This document shows positions 1-9,054 of a stretch of 64,000 nucleotides of DNA, in pieces. Source of the DNA: Streptomyces sp. NBC_00554 (GTDB taxonomy: Bacteria; Actinomycetota; Actinomycetes; Streptomycetales; Streptomycetaceae); assembly GCF_041431135.1 (NCBI RefSeq), contig NZ_CP107799.1, forward strand, positions 9,130,501 to 9,194,500, in the 5' to 3' direction. The notes under the pieces were generated by a model. That model was not told the DNA's origin. It searched no databases and saw only the letters and a list, made by a program, of their open reading frames with translations. The stretch's first letter is position 1. Every line of letters begins with the position of its first letter. A program made the translations under genes and the position numbers.

Positions 1-478
1 TGCGCGACCGTGGTGTGGGCCCCTAGGTCCAAGGGGCACGCCGATCGCCCACGCTTCATCAGTTTTCCCCCGTCAGTCCCCGGGCGGTTGGCCACCCGGG
101 TCAAGCAAAGTGCTTGTGACTCCTGATGCGTGTGTGCTCAACACACTCTGGAGTGCGCATAGTTGACAAGGCAAGGCCTGTTCTGGACAGCACGGGGGGA
201 GGTTCTGTGAAGGGGATGTTCGTCAAATGCAAAGTTTGCGTTCGTATGGAGCTGTGGAGCTGCTGTGACGGCGATCGGGTCAACTGGCCCGCGCCGGGGC
301 TGAATTCAGGCTTGACACCGAGTCGGTCGGATGTAGTCCCTTTACGTCGGCGTACGCGCCGCAGTGACCACCACAGGACCGAGCTGATTGCCGTAACGGG
401 GTATTGGGCGTGGGGCTGCGGGTACGGTCGACATGCCGTCTCGGGCCGATTCCTCGGCCGGGCGGCGACGGGGGTCGC
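1..478. other. Leading stretch without a convincing gene
   Basis: I see no convincing coding region here. The open frames crossing it have no good start and run antisense to, or out of frame with, the next gene. A TTGACA hexamer at 163-168 could be a -35 box for the downstream gene, but no good -10 box follows at the right distance. A small perfect inverted repeat, GTGTGT at 130-135 and ACACAC at 141-146, is the only other structure noticed. Confidence 0.4.
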
Positions 479-1210
479 ATGCAGTTCATCGAGGTGACCG
501 AGCTGGCGGGGGTGCGCTCGGCGGTCATACGGTTTCGCAAGCCGGGGACGGGGCTCGAGTTCCTGCTCTTCCCGATGATCCACCTGGGCGAGGCGGGCTT
601 CTACCAGGAGGTGGCGGCCCAACTGCGGCGCCGCTGCGGCCTGGTGATCGCGGAGGGGGTCGGCGAGGGATCGGCCGGTGCCGACGCGCTCGTGGCGTCC
701 TACGCGCGGCTGGACGGGCACGAGCAACTGGGGCTCGTCGTGCAGGACATCGACTTCGACACGCTCGGAGTGCAGGTGGTGTGCCCCGACATGGGCGGGG
801 AGGAGTTCGAGAAGGGCTTCCGCCGGCTGCCGCTGAGGGAACGGGCGGTGCTGGCCACGGTGGTGCCCGCCGTCACAGCGGGCATGCGGCTGTTCGGCAC
901 CCGCCGCTACCTCGCCCGGCACCTGGCGACCGAGGACCTGCTGAGCGATGCCGAGGAGGCGGCGGCGGACTTCTGGCCGGGCCTGGACGATCTGGTCATG
1001 CGGCGCCGCGACCGGCTGCTCGTGCGGGCGCTGACGGACTACCACCGCGCCTCCGCGGACAGGCCCGGTTCCTTCACCATCGGTGTCGTCTACGGCGCCG
1101 AGCACATGCGCGCCGCGGCCGATGCCCTGGTCGGCCTGGGCTATCACGCGGCGGACGCCGACTGGGTGACGGTCTTCCTCCTGGACCGCCCGGACGGGTC
1201 GGGCCAGTAG
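479..1210 (+). CDS. TraB/TIKI-like domain protein
   Basis: The protein has 243 residues and no signal peptide or clear membrane segment. It resembles the TraB/PrgY/TIKI superfamily: an early His-containing strand (PMIHLGEAGF), a LVIAEGV strand with a conserved Glu, and a C-terminal GVVYGAEHM motif whose His would complete a metal site in that family. The match is by motif order only, and many actinobacterial members are uncharacterised. The ATG at 479 is preferred over an upstream TTG at 404 because similarity begins at MQFIEV and a G-rich stretch lies just before the ATG. It converges on the DUF2218 gene across about 50 bp. The substrate is unknown. Confidence 0.6.
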   Translation: MQFIEVTELAGVRSAVIRFRKPGTGLEFLLFPMIHLGEAGFYQEVAAQLRRRCGLVIAEGVGEGSAGADALVASYARLDGHEQLGLVVQDIDFDTLGVQVVCPDMGGEEFEKGFRRLPLRERAVLATVVPAVTAGMRLFGTRRYLARHLATEDLLSDAEEAAADFWPGLDDLVMRRRDRLLVRALTDYHRASADRPGSFTIGVVYGAEHMRAAADALVGLGYHAADADWVTVFLLDRPDGSGQ

Positions 1211-1259
1211 AGGGACCGCGCCCGCCCGGCGTGAGCCCGCCGTCGCAGGGCTCGACCTC

Positions 1260-1940
1260 CTAGTCCGTGCGCCGCGGACCGTGACGTACGGCGAAGACGC
1301 CCAGGACGGCGACCTTCACGACGACGGCCGTCACGATGAAGCCGATGGCCCAACCGGTCCACCGTGCGTCAGCCAGAACGGCTCCGCCGAGCCCCAAGTG
1401 CACGGCCACGGCGACGATCACCGCGCAGGCAGCTCCGAAGCCAGTCCAGCCACGGTGCCATCGACGACGCGCCACGGCTGTCCCAGGAACTGGGCGAGCG
1501 GTCTCGAGCTGACCGTCGGGCTCCTCCGGCCGCTGCCACTCCACGGTCAAGGGGGCGCGCCTGCTGAACCTGTCGAGGTGCGCTGTGAGGAGGTCTTGGA
1601 ATCGCCGCAGGTTCTCCTCGTCCGCGGCGTCGATGCGCAGCGTCAGCACGCCCGGGCCGGCCTGCATGGCGCACCGCCCCCAGGGGAGGTCCAGCACGCC
1701 GTGCGTCTCCGACCACTCGACGGTGATCTCGTCCGGGCGGAACCCCGGGCTCGGGTCGGTTCCGGCGGATCCGTCGCCGCCGTGGCGGGTGCGTGGACGG
1801 TGGCCCAAGTGGCGGCCCTTGTTGCTGAAATGGCGGCAGAGCTGGACGAGGTAGCGGCCGGGACGGTCGGTCTCGACTTGGGCTTCGGTGATCGGCATGG
1901 GGTTCCCCGGTTCGGGAGTCGGAGAGGGCCGGTCGTTCAC
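1260..1940 (-). CDS. DUF2218 protein with C-terminal membrane helices
   Basis: The protein has 226 residues. Residues about 25-130 look like DUF2218: an RYLVQLCRHFSNKG start, an LPWGRCAMQ strand and an LTAHLDRFS end. A basic linker and two hydrophobic segments follow (about 165-185 and 190-215). DUF2218 has no established biochemical role. The C-terminal helices suggest membrane anchoring and are not part of the minimal domain. The GTG at 1940 has a GGGAAG ribosome site; an ATG at 1898 is the alternative start. The gene diverges from a TetR gene across an inverted repeat, so it is probably that regulator's target. Confidence 0.65.
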   Translation of the reverse strand: MNDRPSPTPEPGNPMPITEAQVETDRPGRYLVQLCRHFSNKGRHLGHRPRTRHGGDGSAGTDPSPGFRPDEITVEWSETHGVLDLPWGRCAMQAGPGVLTLRIDAADEENLRRFQDLLTAHLDRFSRRAPLTVEWQRPEEPDGQLETARPVPGTAVARRRWHRGWTGFGAACAVIVAVAVHLGLGGAVLADARWTGWAIGFIVTAVVVKVAVLGVFAVRHGPRRTD

Positions 1941-1998
1941 GAGAGGGCTTCCCGTCGCGTGTGGCTGTCCGGCTCCTCATGACGGAATCAGCTTTATC

Positions 1999-2032
1999 GA
2001 TACACAGTGTCTCTGTCAATCCACTCTGTATC
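1999..2032. promoter_or_regulatory. Inverted repeat, probable TetR operator
   Basis: GATACACAGTG at 1999-2009 and CACTCTGTATC at 2022-2032 form an 11-bp inverted repeat with one mismatch and a 12-bp spacer. It sits between the divergent DUF2218 and TetR genes. A TTGACA on the minus strand (2019-2014) lies inside it and could be the -35 box of the DUF2218 promoter. TATGCT at 2048-2053, six bases before the TetR GTG, suggests a leaderless TetR transcript. The position is typical of TetR autoregulation. Confidence 0.6.
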
Positions 2033-2059
2033 GTCATCGGCACGTTGTATGCTTGGACG

Positions 2060-2635
2060 GTGCCGAAGCTGTGGAACGAGACCATCGAGGAGCACCGGCG
2101 CTCGGTGCGCGACGCGGTGCTGGAAGCCACGGTGGCGCTGGTGGCCGAGCAGGGGTTGCGCGGCGTGACGATGTCGCGGATCGCCGAGGAGACCGGGATC
2201 GGCCGGGCCACGCTGTACAAGTACTTCCCGGACGTCGAGTCGATCCTGCTGGCCTGGCACGAGCGGCAGATCACCGGGCACCTGCATCAGCTTGCCGAAC
2301 TCCAGGACGGCCCCGGGGGTGCGGGCGAACGGCTGGCGGCGGTATTGGACACGTACGCGTTCATCCAGCACCGGCGGCACGGCCACGGCGCGGAGCTCTC
2401 GGCCCTGCTGCACCGCGGTGAGCACGTCCTGCACGCCGAGCGGCATCTCCACGGCTTCGTACGGGATCTGCTCGCCGAAGCCGCGGCGGCGGGGGAGGTC
2501 CGGGACGACGTCGCGCCGGACGAGCTGGCCACCTACTGCCTGCACGCCCTTGCGGCGGCGGGCGGTCTGCCCTCCGAGGCCGCGGTCCGGCGGCTCGTCG
2601 CGGTCACCGTGGCCGGGCTGCGCCGCCCGAGCTGA
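2060..2635 (+). CDS. TetR/AcrR family transcriptional regulator
   Basis: The 191-residue protein has an N-terminal TetR helix-turn-helix (about residues 20-65, VTMSRIAEETGIGRATLYKY) and an all-helical ligand domain behind it. The GTG at 2060 places the DNA-binding domain at the usual distance from the N-terminus. The longer frame from 1961 would add residues encoded inside the operator and is not credible. Its likely targets are itself and the divergent DUF2218 gene. It lies just outside the biosynthetic cluster, and nothing ties it to that pathway. Confidence 0.85.
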   Translation: MPKLWNETIEEHRRSVRDAVLEATVALVAEQGLRGVTMSRIAEETGIGRATLYKYFPDVESILLAWHERQITGHLHQLAELQDGPGGAGERLAAVLDTYAFIQHRRHGHGAELSALLHRGEHVLHAERHLHGFVRDLLAEAAAAGEVRDDVAPDELATYCLHALAAAGGLPSEAAVRRLVAVTVAGLRRPS

Positions 2636-2782
2636 CCTCTCGCGGGATGGTGTCGCGGTCCTGATGCATCGTCAGAACCTCGGTGCGAACAGACCCTCCG
2701 TTCAGAGGAAGCCTTGCCGCGCTCCATTCGGGGTGGCCGGTCAGGGGTGTCCCCGGCGTGCTTGATCGGTCACTCCTGATCG

Positions 2783-2811
2783 GTGCCTGAGTCAGTCGGC
2801 CCTTCAGGCAC
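2783..2811. promoter_or_regulatory. Perfect inverted repeat upstream of the C5N operon
   Basis: GTGCCTGA at 2783-2790 and TCAGGCAC at 2804-2811 are perfect 8-bp arms separated by 13 bp. The repeat lies about 105 bp before the first ligase gene of the cluster, in a 280-bp intergenic region that otherwise holds nothing recognisable. No T-run follows, so an operator is more likely than a terminator. Which regulator would bind is unknown. Confidence 0.35.
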
Positions 2812-2916
2812 GCCGTTCGCAGGTTGTTGGTCTCTTCAGCCATGGGGAAGCTGGCGTGCGTCGGTGGAGGACAGCGGCCCCTGTTCGGGAGCGTCGCGCA
2901 CTGAATCGAGGTGAGC

Positions 2917-4470
2917 ATGGCGGATCCGGACGACCGGCAGGCGGAAGAGGGCGGCTACGTCGCCCAGGTGATGTCGGTGCTGGCAACCGGCCTGGAACGG
3001 GCCGTGCTGCACTGGCGGGGTCGGGAGGTGACGGCGGGAGAGTTCACCGACTCGGTGAACGGCGTGGCCCGCAAGCTGCGTGGTCTCGGGGTCGGGGCCG
3101 GCAGCGTGGTCGGCATTCTGGTGGCGCCCAACAGTCCCGAGATGTTCTATGTGCGCTACGCGGCCCACGAGCTCGGCGCGGCCGTCTGCTATCTCCGGTC
3201 CACGAACCCGGGATCCTCGGCGGAAGTGCTGCCCCTGGAAGCCCAGTTGACGATCCTGCTCGACACGTCGGCCGATGTTCTCTATGCCGACGACGAAAAC
3301 GCCGTACGCGCAAAGGAGTTGGCCGGTCTCGCGCCGGGCGGCTTCGAGCTCGCCGGCTTCCACGACCGCGGCTCCGAGGAGGTCGAGGGGGCCGAAGAGT
3401 TCGGGGTCTGGGATCCGCAGGCCCTCGCCGTGATCGCGTTCACGAGCGGCAGCACCGGGAGGCCCAAAGGGATTCGTCAGTCAGGACGGATCTGGGACAG
3501 CATCGTACGGACCACGATGACCGCGATCACCGAGCCGGACCACGCACGGATGCTCGTCACCACCCCCCTCAGCCACACGGTCGGACCGATGGCGGACGCG
3601 GTCCTCGCCTCCGGCGGAACCGTCTTCCTGCACGAGGAGTTCGACCCCTCCGAGACACTGAGAGCCATCGAGGAACACCGGATCACCCGGACGCTCGTGG
3701 CGACTCCGCACCTGTACCAGCTCCTCGACCACGACAGCATCGCGACGACCCGACTGTCCTCCCTGCGGCAGCTGATCTACACCGGCTGCGCCGCCGCGCC
3801 CGCCAGAATCGCGGAGGCGGTGAGCGTCTTCGGGTTCGCGCTGGTGCAGGGCTACGGGACCACCGAAGGCGGCCGCGTCACCCTTCTCGATCCCGGGGAC
3901 CATCAGGACGCGCGGCTGCTGTCCACGGTGGGGCGACCGTTTCCCGAAGTCGAACTCAAGGTGTGTGACCCCGACTCCGGCCAGGAGCTGGCGGTCGGCG
4001 GGACCGGCGAGGTGTGGCTCCGCTCGCCGCATGTGATGGACGGGTACTGGGCGGACCCCGAGCTGACGGCGCAGGTGCTGCGCGACGGGTGGTACCGCAC
4101 GGGCGACATCGGCTGCCTCGACGAGAAGGGGTATCTGCGTCTCCTCGACCGCATCGCCGATGTGGTCAAGACCCAGGGCGTCAAGGTCTATCCGGCGGTG
4201 GTGGAGCGGGAGATCCTCGCGCTGCCCGGTGTCGGACAGGCCGCTGTCTACGGCGTCCGCGACGCCGACAACATCGAACGCCTGAACGCCGCGATCGTCG
4301 CACGGCCAGGAGCGCGGATCAGCCCCGACGACATCCGGTCGAGGATCGCCGCCGCGCTCTCCGCCCAGCACGCGCCCGAAGTGATCCTGCTGCTCGACGA
4401 GCTTCCGCTCAACGACTCCGGCAAGCCGGACAAGCGCCGGCTGCGTTCCCTCGGCTCCGCCGCAGCGTGA
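2917..4470 (+). CDS. AMP-forming ligase, probable C5N amide synthetase
   Basis: This 517-residue ANL-superfamily adenylating enzyme carries the P-loop FTSGSTGRPKGI (about residue 175), a YGTTEGG motif, YRTGDIG, and a C-terminal lysine motif (NDSGKPDKRRLR). It sits 79 bp upstream of 5-aminolevulinate synthase, with a second ligase downstream. That trio is the known C5N cassette of manumycin-type compounds and moenomycin: ALAS, an acyl-CoA ligase that cyclises the ALA thioester, and an amide synthetase that joins the C5N amine to a polyketide acid. I assign the amide synthetase role here because the other ligase looks more like a standard acyl-CoA ligase; the two could be reversed. The ATG at 2917 follows GAGGTGAG; a GTG at 2911 is possible. 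Confidence 0.75.
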   Translation: MADPDDRQAEEGGYVAQVMSVLATGLERAVLHWRGREVTAGEFTDSVNGVARKLRGLGVGAGSVVGILVAPNSPEMFYVRYAAHELGAAVCYLRSTNPGSSAEVLPLEAQLTILLDTSADVLYADDENAVRAKELAGLAPGGFELAGFHDRGSEEVEGAEEFGVWDPQALAVIAFTSGSTGRPKGIRQSGRIWDSIVRTTMTAITEPDHARMLVTTPLSHTVGPMADAVLASGGTVFLHEEFDPSETLRAIEEHRITRTLVATPHLYQLLDHDSIATTRLSSLRQLIYTGCAAAPARIAEAVSVFGFALVQGYGTTEGGRVTLLDPGDHQDARLLSTVGRPFPEVELKVCDPDSGQELAVGGTGEVWLRSPHVMDGYWADPELTAQVLRDGWYRTGDIGCLDEKGYLRLLDRIADVVKTQGVKVYPAVVEREILALPGVGQAAVYGVRDADNIERLNAAIVARPGARISPDDIRSRIAAALSAQHAPEVILLLDELPLNDSGKPDKRRLRSLGSAAA

Positions 4471-4549
4471 CGGGACCCACGAGCCCGGCCCCGGTCCGCC
4501 GAATACCTGGCAAACCCGAACGACAGTCACCAGAGAGCGAGTTGACGCA

Positions 4550-5779
4550 ATGACTCTTCACGTGGACCTCTTCTCGCAAGAGATGAAGGAATTCGCCCAC
4601 CACAAGCGGCAGTTTCTGGAGATCGGACGGAACGCCGGACGGTTTCCCAGCGCCGTCGCACGACAAGGGCACGACGGTACCGACGTGGAGATCAGCGTCT
4701 GGTGCAGCAACGACTACCTCGGCATGGGACAGAACCCCTCCGTGATAGAGGCCATGAAGGAAGCCATCGACGCGTTCGGAGCGGGCTCCGGCGGCTCCCG
4801 CAACATCGGCGGGACCAACCACTACCACGTACTCCTCGAGAAGGAACTCGCGGCGTTCCACGGCAAGGAAGCCGCGCTGCTCTTCAGCTCCGGATACACC
4901 GCCAACGACGGCGCACTGTCCGTCCTGGCCGGCCGGATGCCCGGCACCATCGTCTACTCGGACGCGCTGAATCACGCGTCGATCATCGACGGCCTGCGCC
5001 ACAGCGGCGCCCAGAAGCGCATCTTCCGGCACAACGACGTCGCGCACCTCGAGGAACTGATCGCCGCCGACCCCGCCGACCGGCCCAAGCTGATCGTGCT
5101 CGAGTCGGTGTACTCCATGTCCGGCGACATCGCACCGCTCGCCGAGATCGCCGACATAGCCAAGCGGTACGGCGCCAGCACCTTCCTCGACGAGGTGCAC
5201 GCGGTCGGCATGTACGGTCCCGAAGGAGCGGGCATCGCCGCCCGGGAGGGCATCGCCGACGACTTCACCGTCATCATGGGCACCCTCGCCAAGGGATTCG
5301 GCACCGCGGGCGGCTACATCGCCGGGCCCGCCGCCCTGGTCGACGCGGTACGCAGCTTCTCCCGCTCGTTCATCTTCACCACCTCCCTGCCGCCGGCCAT
5401 CGCCGCCGGCGCGCTCGCCGGGGTCAGGCACCTGAGGTCCTCCGACGAGGAGCGCGACCGGCTCCGGGACAACGCGCAGCTGCTCCACCGGCTTCTCGAC
5501 GAGCGGAACATCCCCTTCGTCTCGCCCATGTCCCACATCGTCTCCGTCTTCGTCGGCGACGACAGCCTCTGCCGGAAGGCCTCCGAGTTCCTCCTGCAGC
5601 GGCACGGCATCTACGTGCAGGCCATCAACGCCCCCAGCGTCAAGGCCGGCGAAGAGATCCTGCGGGTCGCACCCTCCGCCACGCACACGTCCAGCGACGT
5701 CGAGAAGTTCGCCGAGGCGCTCGACGGCATCTGGCAGGAGCTCGACATCCCCCGCACCGAGCACACGCGCGGCAACTGA
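4550..5779 (+). CDS. hemA: 5-aminolevulinate synthase for C5N unit formation
   Basis: The enzyme condenses glycine and succinyl-CoA to 5-aminolevulinate with pyridoxal phosphate. Its 409 residues match the ALAS family: an SGGSRNIGGTNHYH substrate loop, His142, Asp214 and His217 in FLDEVHAVG, and the Schiff-base lysine Lys248 in GTLAKGFG. Streptomyces makes heme ALA from glutamyl-tRNA (C5 route), so an ALAS inside a biosynthetic cluster points to secondary metabolism, as shown for asukamycin. It lies between two AMP ligases in one operon. The symbol hemA is the family name and should not be read as a heme role. Confidence 0.93.
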   Translation: MTLHVDLFSQEMKEFAHHKRQFLEIGRNAGRFPSAVARQGHDGTDVEISVWCSNDYLGMGQNPSVIEAMKEAIDAFGAGSGGSRNIGGTNHYHVLLEKELAAFHGKEAALLFSSGYTANDGALSVLAGRMPGTIVYSDALNHASIIDGLRHSGAQKRIFRHNDVAHLEELIAADPADRPKLIVLESVYSMSGDIAPLAEIADIAKRYGASTFLDEVHAVGMYGPEGAGIAAREGIADDFTVIMGTLAKGFGTAGGYIAGPAALVDAVRSFSRSFIFTTSLPPAIAAGALAGVRHLRSSDEERDRLRDNAQLLHRLLDERNIPFVSPMSHIVSVFVGDDSLCRKASEFLLQRHGIYVQAINAPSVKAGEEILRVAPSATHTSSDVEKFAEALDGIWQELDIPRTEHTRGN

Positions 5780-5854
5780 CACGGAGTCGTCGGCGGTCGG
5801 ACGCGCTCTGGCGTCCGGCCGCCGTCGGCCGTTCCCAGCGGAGGTGGAGATCTG

Positions 5855-7405
5855 ATGACTCTCTCGGTAGCGGCGGTACTCGCCGAATCCGCGGCACGGC
5901 GCCCGGACCACCCGGCGATCGTCTTCGGCACGGAACGGGTGACGTACAGCGAACTCTGGTTCCGGGCACGGCAGTACGCGACCGTGTTCCGCGAGCAGGG
6001 GATCAGCCCCGGTGACCGGGTCGCGCTGCTGCTGCCCAACGGGCTCGAGTTCCCGGCCGCCTATTTCGGGGTGCTGGCCCTCGGCGCGGTCGTGGTGCCC
6101 GTGAACGCGCTGCTCCGGGCGGCGGAGATCGAGCACGTCCTGAGCGACTCCGGCGCCCAACTGCTGGTCTGCGCCGCTCCGTTGATCGGCGAGGGAGGCA
6201 AGGCAGCCGAGGCCACTGGGGTTCCGGTACTCACCACGGGCGCGGACGGGGTCGATGCGCTCGCCGCCCGGGCCGAACCGGTCAGCGGCTGCGCGCCGAG
6301 CGAGCCCGGTGACATCGCGGTGATCCTCTACACCTCCGGCACCACGGGCCGGCCCAAGGGCGCGATGCTCACCCAGCTCAACATCACGATGAACATCCAG
6401 GTCGGGATGGACTCCCCGTTCGACTTCCGGCCCGATGACGTGCTGCTCGGCTGTCTCCCGCTGTTCCACACCTTCGGCCAGATCTGCGGGATGGGGACCT
6501 GCTTCCGGGCCGGCGCCACCATGGTCCTGATGGAGAGGTTCGACGCCGCGCGGGCACTCGACCTCATGGTGACCCATGGGTGCACCGTGCTCATGGGCGT
6601 ACCGACGATGTATCTCGCCCTCCTGGACGCGGCCGCCGCCGACGCGCGACGGCCACCCCTCGACCGCGCCTTCTCCGGAGGATCGGCGCTGCCGGTCACG
6701 GTCCTCGAGGAGTTCCAGGAGACGTTCGGCTGCCAGATCTACGAGGGGTACGGGCTGACGGAGACCTCGCCCGTGGTCGCCTACAACCAGCGGGCGTGGC
6801 CCTGCCGGCCGGGCACCGTGGGACGGCCGGTCTGGGGTGTCGACGTGGAGATCGCCAGAGCCGATCTGGAGGGCCGGATCGAGCTGCTGCCCACCGGTGA
6901 GGTGGGGGAGATCGTCATCCGGGGGCACAACGTGATGGCCGGCTATCTCAACCGGCCCGAGGCGACCGCCGAGGTGATGGTCGACGGCTGGTTCCGCTCG
7001 GGCGATCTCGGGGTGAAGGACGGTGAGGGGTATCTGTCCATCGTCGACCGGAAGAAGGACCTCGTGCTGCGCGGCGGCTACAACGTCTACCCGCGGGAGG
7101 TCGAGGACGTACTGGTGCACCACCCGGCGATCGCCCAGGTCGCCGTCATCGGTGTCCCGCACGCCCTGCACGGCGAGGAGGTCTGCGCCGTGGTGCTCAC
7201 CAGGCCGGGTCTCGCACCCGGTCCGGCGCTCGGTGCCGAGATCACCGCCTGGAGCAGGGAGCGGCTCGCCGCGTACAAGTACCCGCGGCGGGTGGAGTTC
7301 GTCGACGCGTTCCCGCTCGGCCCCAGCGGAAAGGTCCTCAAGCGGGAGCTGGTGACACTCTTCTCCGCAGCGTCCGCAGCGTCCGCAGCGTCCGCCGGGC
7401 GCTGA
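5855..7405 (+). CDS. Acyl-CoA ligase, probable 5-aminolevulinyl-CoA ligase/cyclase
   Basis: The 516-residue protein is a canonical class I acyl-CoA synthetase. Motifs in order are LYTSGTTGRPKGAML (about 160), GYGLTETSPV, FRSGDLG, the hinge region DRKKDLVLRGGYNVYP, and the catalytic lysine in GPSGKVLKREL. In the C5N pathway such an enzyme activates ALA to its CoA ester, which then cyclises to the aminohydroxycyclopentenone. It follows ALAS by 75 bp and ends the operon at a strong terminator. The extreme C-terminus is a short Ala-Ser tail from a 9-bp tandem repeat. Activation of another acid from the pathway cannot be excluded. Confidence 0.8.
   Translation: MTLSVAAVLAESAARRPDHPAIVFGTERVTYSELWFRARQYATVFREQGISPGDRVALLLPNGLEFPAAYFGVLALGAVVVPVNALLRAAEIEHVLSDSGAQLLVCAAPLIGEGGKAAEATGVPVLTTGADGVDALAARAEPVSGCAPSEPGDIAVILYTSGTTGRPKGAMLTQLNITMNIQVGMDSPFDFRPDDVLLGCLPLFHTFGQICGMGTCFRAGATMVLMERFDAARALDLMVTHGCTVLMGVPTMYLALLDAAAADARRPPLDRAFSGGSALPVTVLEEFQETFGCQIYEGYGLTETSPVVAYNQRAWPCRPGTVGRPVWGVDVEIARADLEGRIELLPTGEVGEIVIRGHNVMAGYLNRPEATAEVMVDGWFRSGDLGVKDGEGYLSIVDRKKDLVLRGGYNVYPREVEDVLVHHPAIAQVAVIGVPHALHGEEVCAVVLTRPGLAPGPALGAEITAWSRERLAAYKYPRRVEFVDAFPLGPSGKVLKRELVTLFSAASAASAASAGR
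7367..7393 (+). repeat. Three tandem 9-bp units at the ligase 3' end
   Basis: GCAGCGTCC occurs three times in a row and encodes an Ala-Ala-Ser tail just before the stop codon. It looks like replication slippage in a non-essential tail. Confidence 0.8.
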
Positions 7406-7416
7406 CCGCACGCGAA

Positions 7417-7465
7417 ACTCCTGGTGGTACGGATCGCCGCTCGGGCCATCCGTACCACCAGGAGT
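7417..7465. terminator. Bidirectional hairpin terminator
   Basis: Arms at 7417-7434 and 7448-7465 are perfectly complementary over 18 bp with a 13-bp loop. It lies between the convergent ligase and monooxygenase genes and would end both transcripts. A short T-containing stretch follows on the plus strand. Confidence 0.9.
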
Positions 7466-7474
7466 CGCTTTGTC

Positions 7475-8692
7475 TCAACGGGAGTTGGCGAGCGCGAGCT
7501 GGGCGGCGAGTTCGGGCTGCAGGGCGGTCATCACGTCGATGAAGTCCTCGTGCGCGCCACGCTCGGGCGGGGTGGCGCTGTAGGAGCGGAGCGCCTGGAG
7601 GTTCCACTGGAAGTCCTGGAGCTGTTCCACATGGGGGCGGCGGATCCGCTCGTAGTCGTCGATCCGGCTCGGGTCGCCGGACCTGAGCGAGTCGTGGACG
7701 GCCCGGGCGAGCGAGGCACCGCTCTGCAGGGACTGGTTGAGCCCCTGCCCGCCGAGCGTGTGCAGGCCGTGCGCGGTCTCCCCGAGCAGCAGGACCCTGC
7801 CCGCCCGCCACGAGGCGGCCCGCCAGAGGGAGAAGTTGAGCCTGATCAGCGGGGAGACACGGTCCTCGGCCTCGTCCAGCCAGCCGGACAGTTCCGGGTC
7901 GATCTGCCGCAGCTGTTCGGCCAGCGCGGCGGGCCCGCCCTGGTCCAGTGCCTCCTCCTGGTCCCGGTCGGGCGACCAGACCACGGCGAGCGACCGGGTC
8001 GGGATGGGAATGGTGAAGAGCGCGCTGGGCGCCTTGTGCCGTACCAGCAGCACGGGTTCGCGGCCGGGTACGGCGGGTGTGACGACGAGCCACGCGGGCC
8101 GGTCGAAGGCCGAGACGTCGAGGGGGATTCCGACGAGATCGCGCAGCGCGGAATTCCGTCCGTCGGCGGCGACGGCGTATGCGGCCCGGACACGGACGGG
8201 CGTGGCCGCGTCGGAGCCGTCCGTGCGGGCGACGGTGAGCAGCACTCCGGAGTCGTCCTGCTCGACGGCGACCACACCCTCGCCGGTCCGTACGGTCGCG
8301 CGCGGTTCACCCCGCAGCCCGGCGAGAGCCGCCTGCACGAGCGTGCCGGTCGGGACGGTCAGGCCGTGCGTACGGGCGATGCCCGGATGGTCGGCGTAGC
8401 GCCAGCTGGACAGCAGGCCGGCGCTCCCGTGGTCGTCGACGCCAAGGACCGGCTGGCCGTCCTGGACGAGCGCGTCCTCGAGGCCCTCGTCGGCGAGCAG
8501 ACCGAGCGTCGGAGGCGCCAGCAGGGGAGAGATTCCCGCCCCCGCCGGCTCGAACTCCGCCTGGGGCGAGACCAGTACGACCGACTGGCCGGAGCGTGCG
8601 CACAGCAGCGCCGCGAAGAGTGCCGTGGCGCCGCTGCCGACCACGCACACGTCCGCCTCGATGTCAGGCTTGGGCCGACCGTCTGTAGTCAC
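7475..8692 (-). CDS. FAD-dependent monooxygenase, PHBH fold (candidate mC7N epoxidase)
   Basis: The 405-residue protein has an N-terminal Rossmann motif GSGATA (residues 19-24) and the second FAD motif in modified form, GETAHGLHTLGGQGLN (about 300-315), where most relatives have GDAAH. This is the aromatic hydroxylase (p-hydroxybenzoate hydroxylase) family. In asukamycin biosynthesis a PHBH-type enzyme (AsuE3) makes the epoxide of the mC7N core; the same role here is inferred from cluster context. The GTG at 8692 is chosen because an AGGAGGA site lies six bases upstream; a longer frame from 8737 would begin upstream of that site. It diverges from the PPTase gene. Confidence 0.8.
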   Translation of the reverse strand: MTTDGRPKPDIEADVCVVGSGATALFAALLCARSGQSVVLVSPQAEFEPAGAGISPLLAPPTLGLLADEGLEDALVQDGQPVLGVDDHGSAGLLSSWRYADHPGIARTHGLTVPTGTLVQAALAGLRGEPRATVRTGEGVVAVEQDDSGVLLTVARTDGSDAATPVRVRAAYAVAADGRNSALRDLVGIPLDVSAFDRPAWLVVTPAVPGREPVLLVRHKAPSALFTIPIPTRSLAVVWSPDRDQEEALDQGGPAALAEQLRQIDPELSGWLDEAEDRVSPLIRLNFSLWRAASWRAGRVLLLGETAHGLHTLGGQGLNQSLQSGASLARAVHDSLRSGDPSRIDDYERIRRPHVEQLQDFQWNLQALRSYSATPPERGAHEDFIDVMTALQPELAAQLALANSR

Positions 8693-9054
8693 TGCTGCTC
8701 CTCCTGCTTGCTTCAACAGAGTCAGCAGCATCCTCACGCCGCCCGATCACCTGCCGGGTGTCCGCCCGGCCCGTCCGTTCGGAGTCGGCGCGCGGAACCG
8801 TTCGGGCTGCCCGTTCGGGTACGGCAGCGGGAAAGGGCTTTCGACGAGGTTCCGCTTTACCGACGTCGATCGACGCGGATGTCGGCTACAGAGAAAGTAC
8901 AGCGACGCCGTGTTGCATGGAGCAGGAGCCGCAGTGGATCGGAATCCCTTCAGCGCGGAGGGGCTTCCGATGGACCCGCGGCCCGAACGGGGAGGTAAGT
9001 GATCTTGAATTTGACGTCCGCAAGACCCGCACCGATGAATTGCCCACTGCTCAC
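8693..9054. promoter_or_regulatory. Divergent intergenic region, monooxygenase/PPTase
   Basis: This 362-bp region must hold promoters for the minus-strand monooxygenase and the plus-strand PPTase-LuxR pair. A 12-bp perfect palindrome, CGTCGATCGACG, lies at 8864-8875. Near its right end is a strong ribosome-binding sequence (GGGGAGGT, 8989-8996) followed by GTG at 8999. That GTG opens a 23-codon frame ending at 9070, overlapping the PPTase start. Confidence 0.45.

Noticed and set aside
4550..5779. ALAS as a heme biosynthesis gene.
   Set aside because: Streptomyces uses the glutamyl-tRNA route for heme, and this gene lies between two AMP ligases in a biosynthetic cluster, as in asukamycin.
2917..7405. 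The C5N cassette as part of a moenomycin-type cluster.
   Set aside because: No glycosyltransferase or prenyl-phosphoglycerate genes are present; 3,4-AHBA and polyene PKS genes are.
4409..7411. A 1000-codon open frame on the minus strand across the ALAS and ligase genes.
   Set aside because: It is antisense to three genes with clear family motifs, and its translation is Arg/Gly/His/Asp-rich shadow sequence typical of high-GC DNA.
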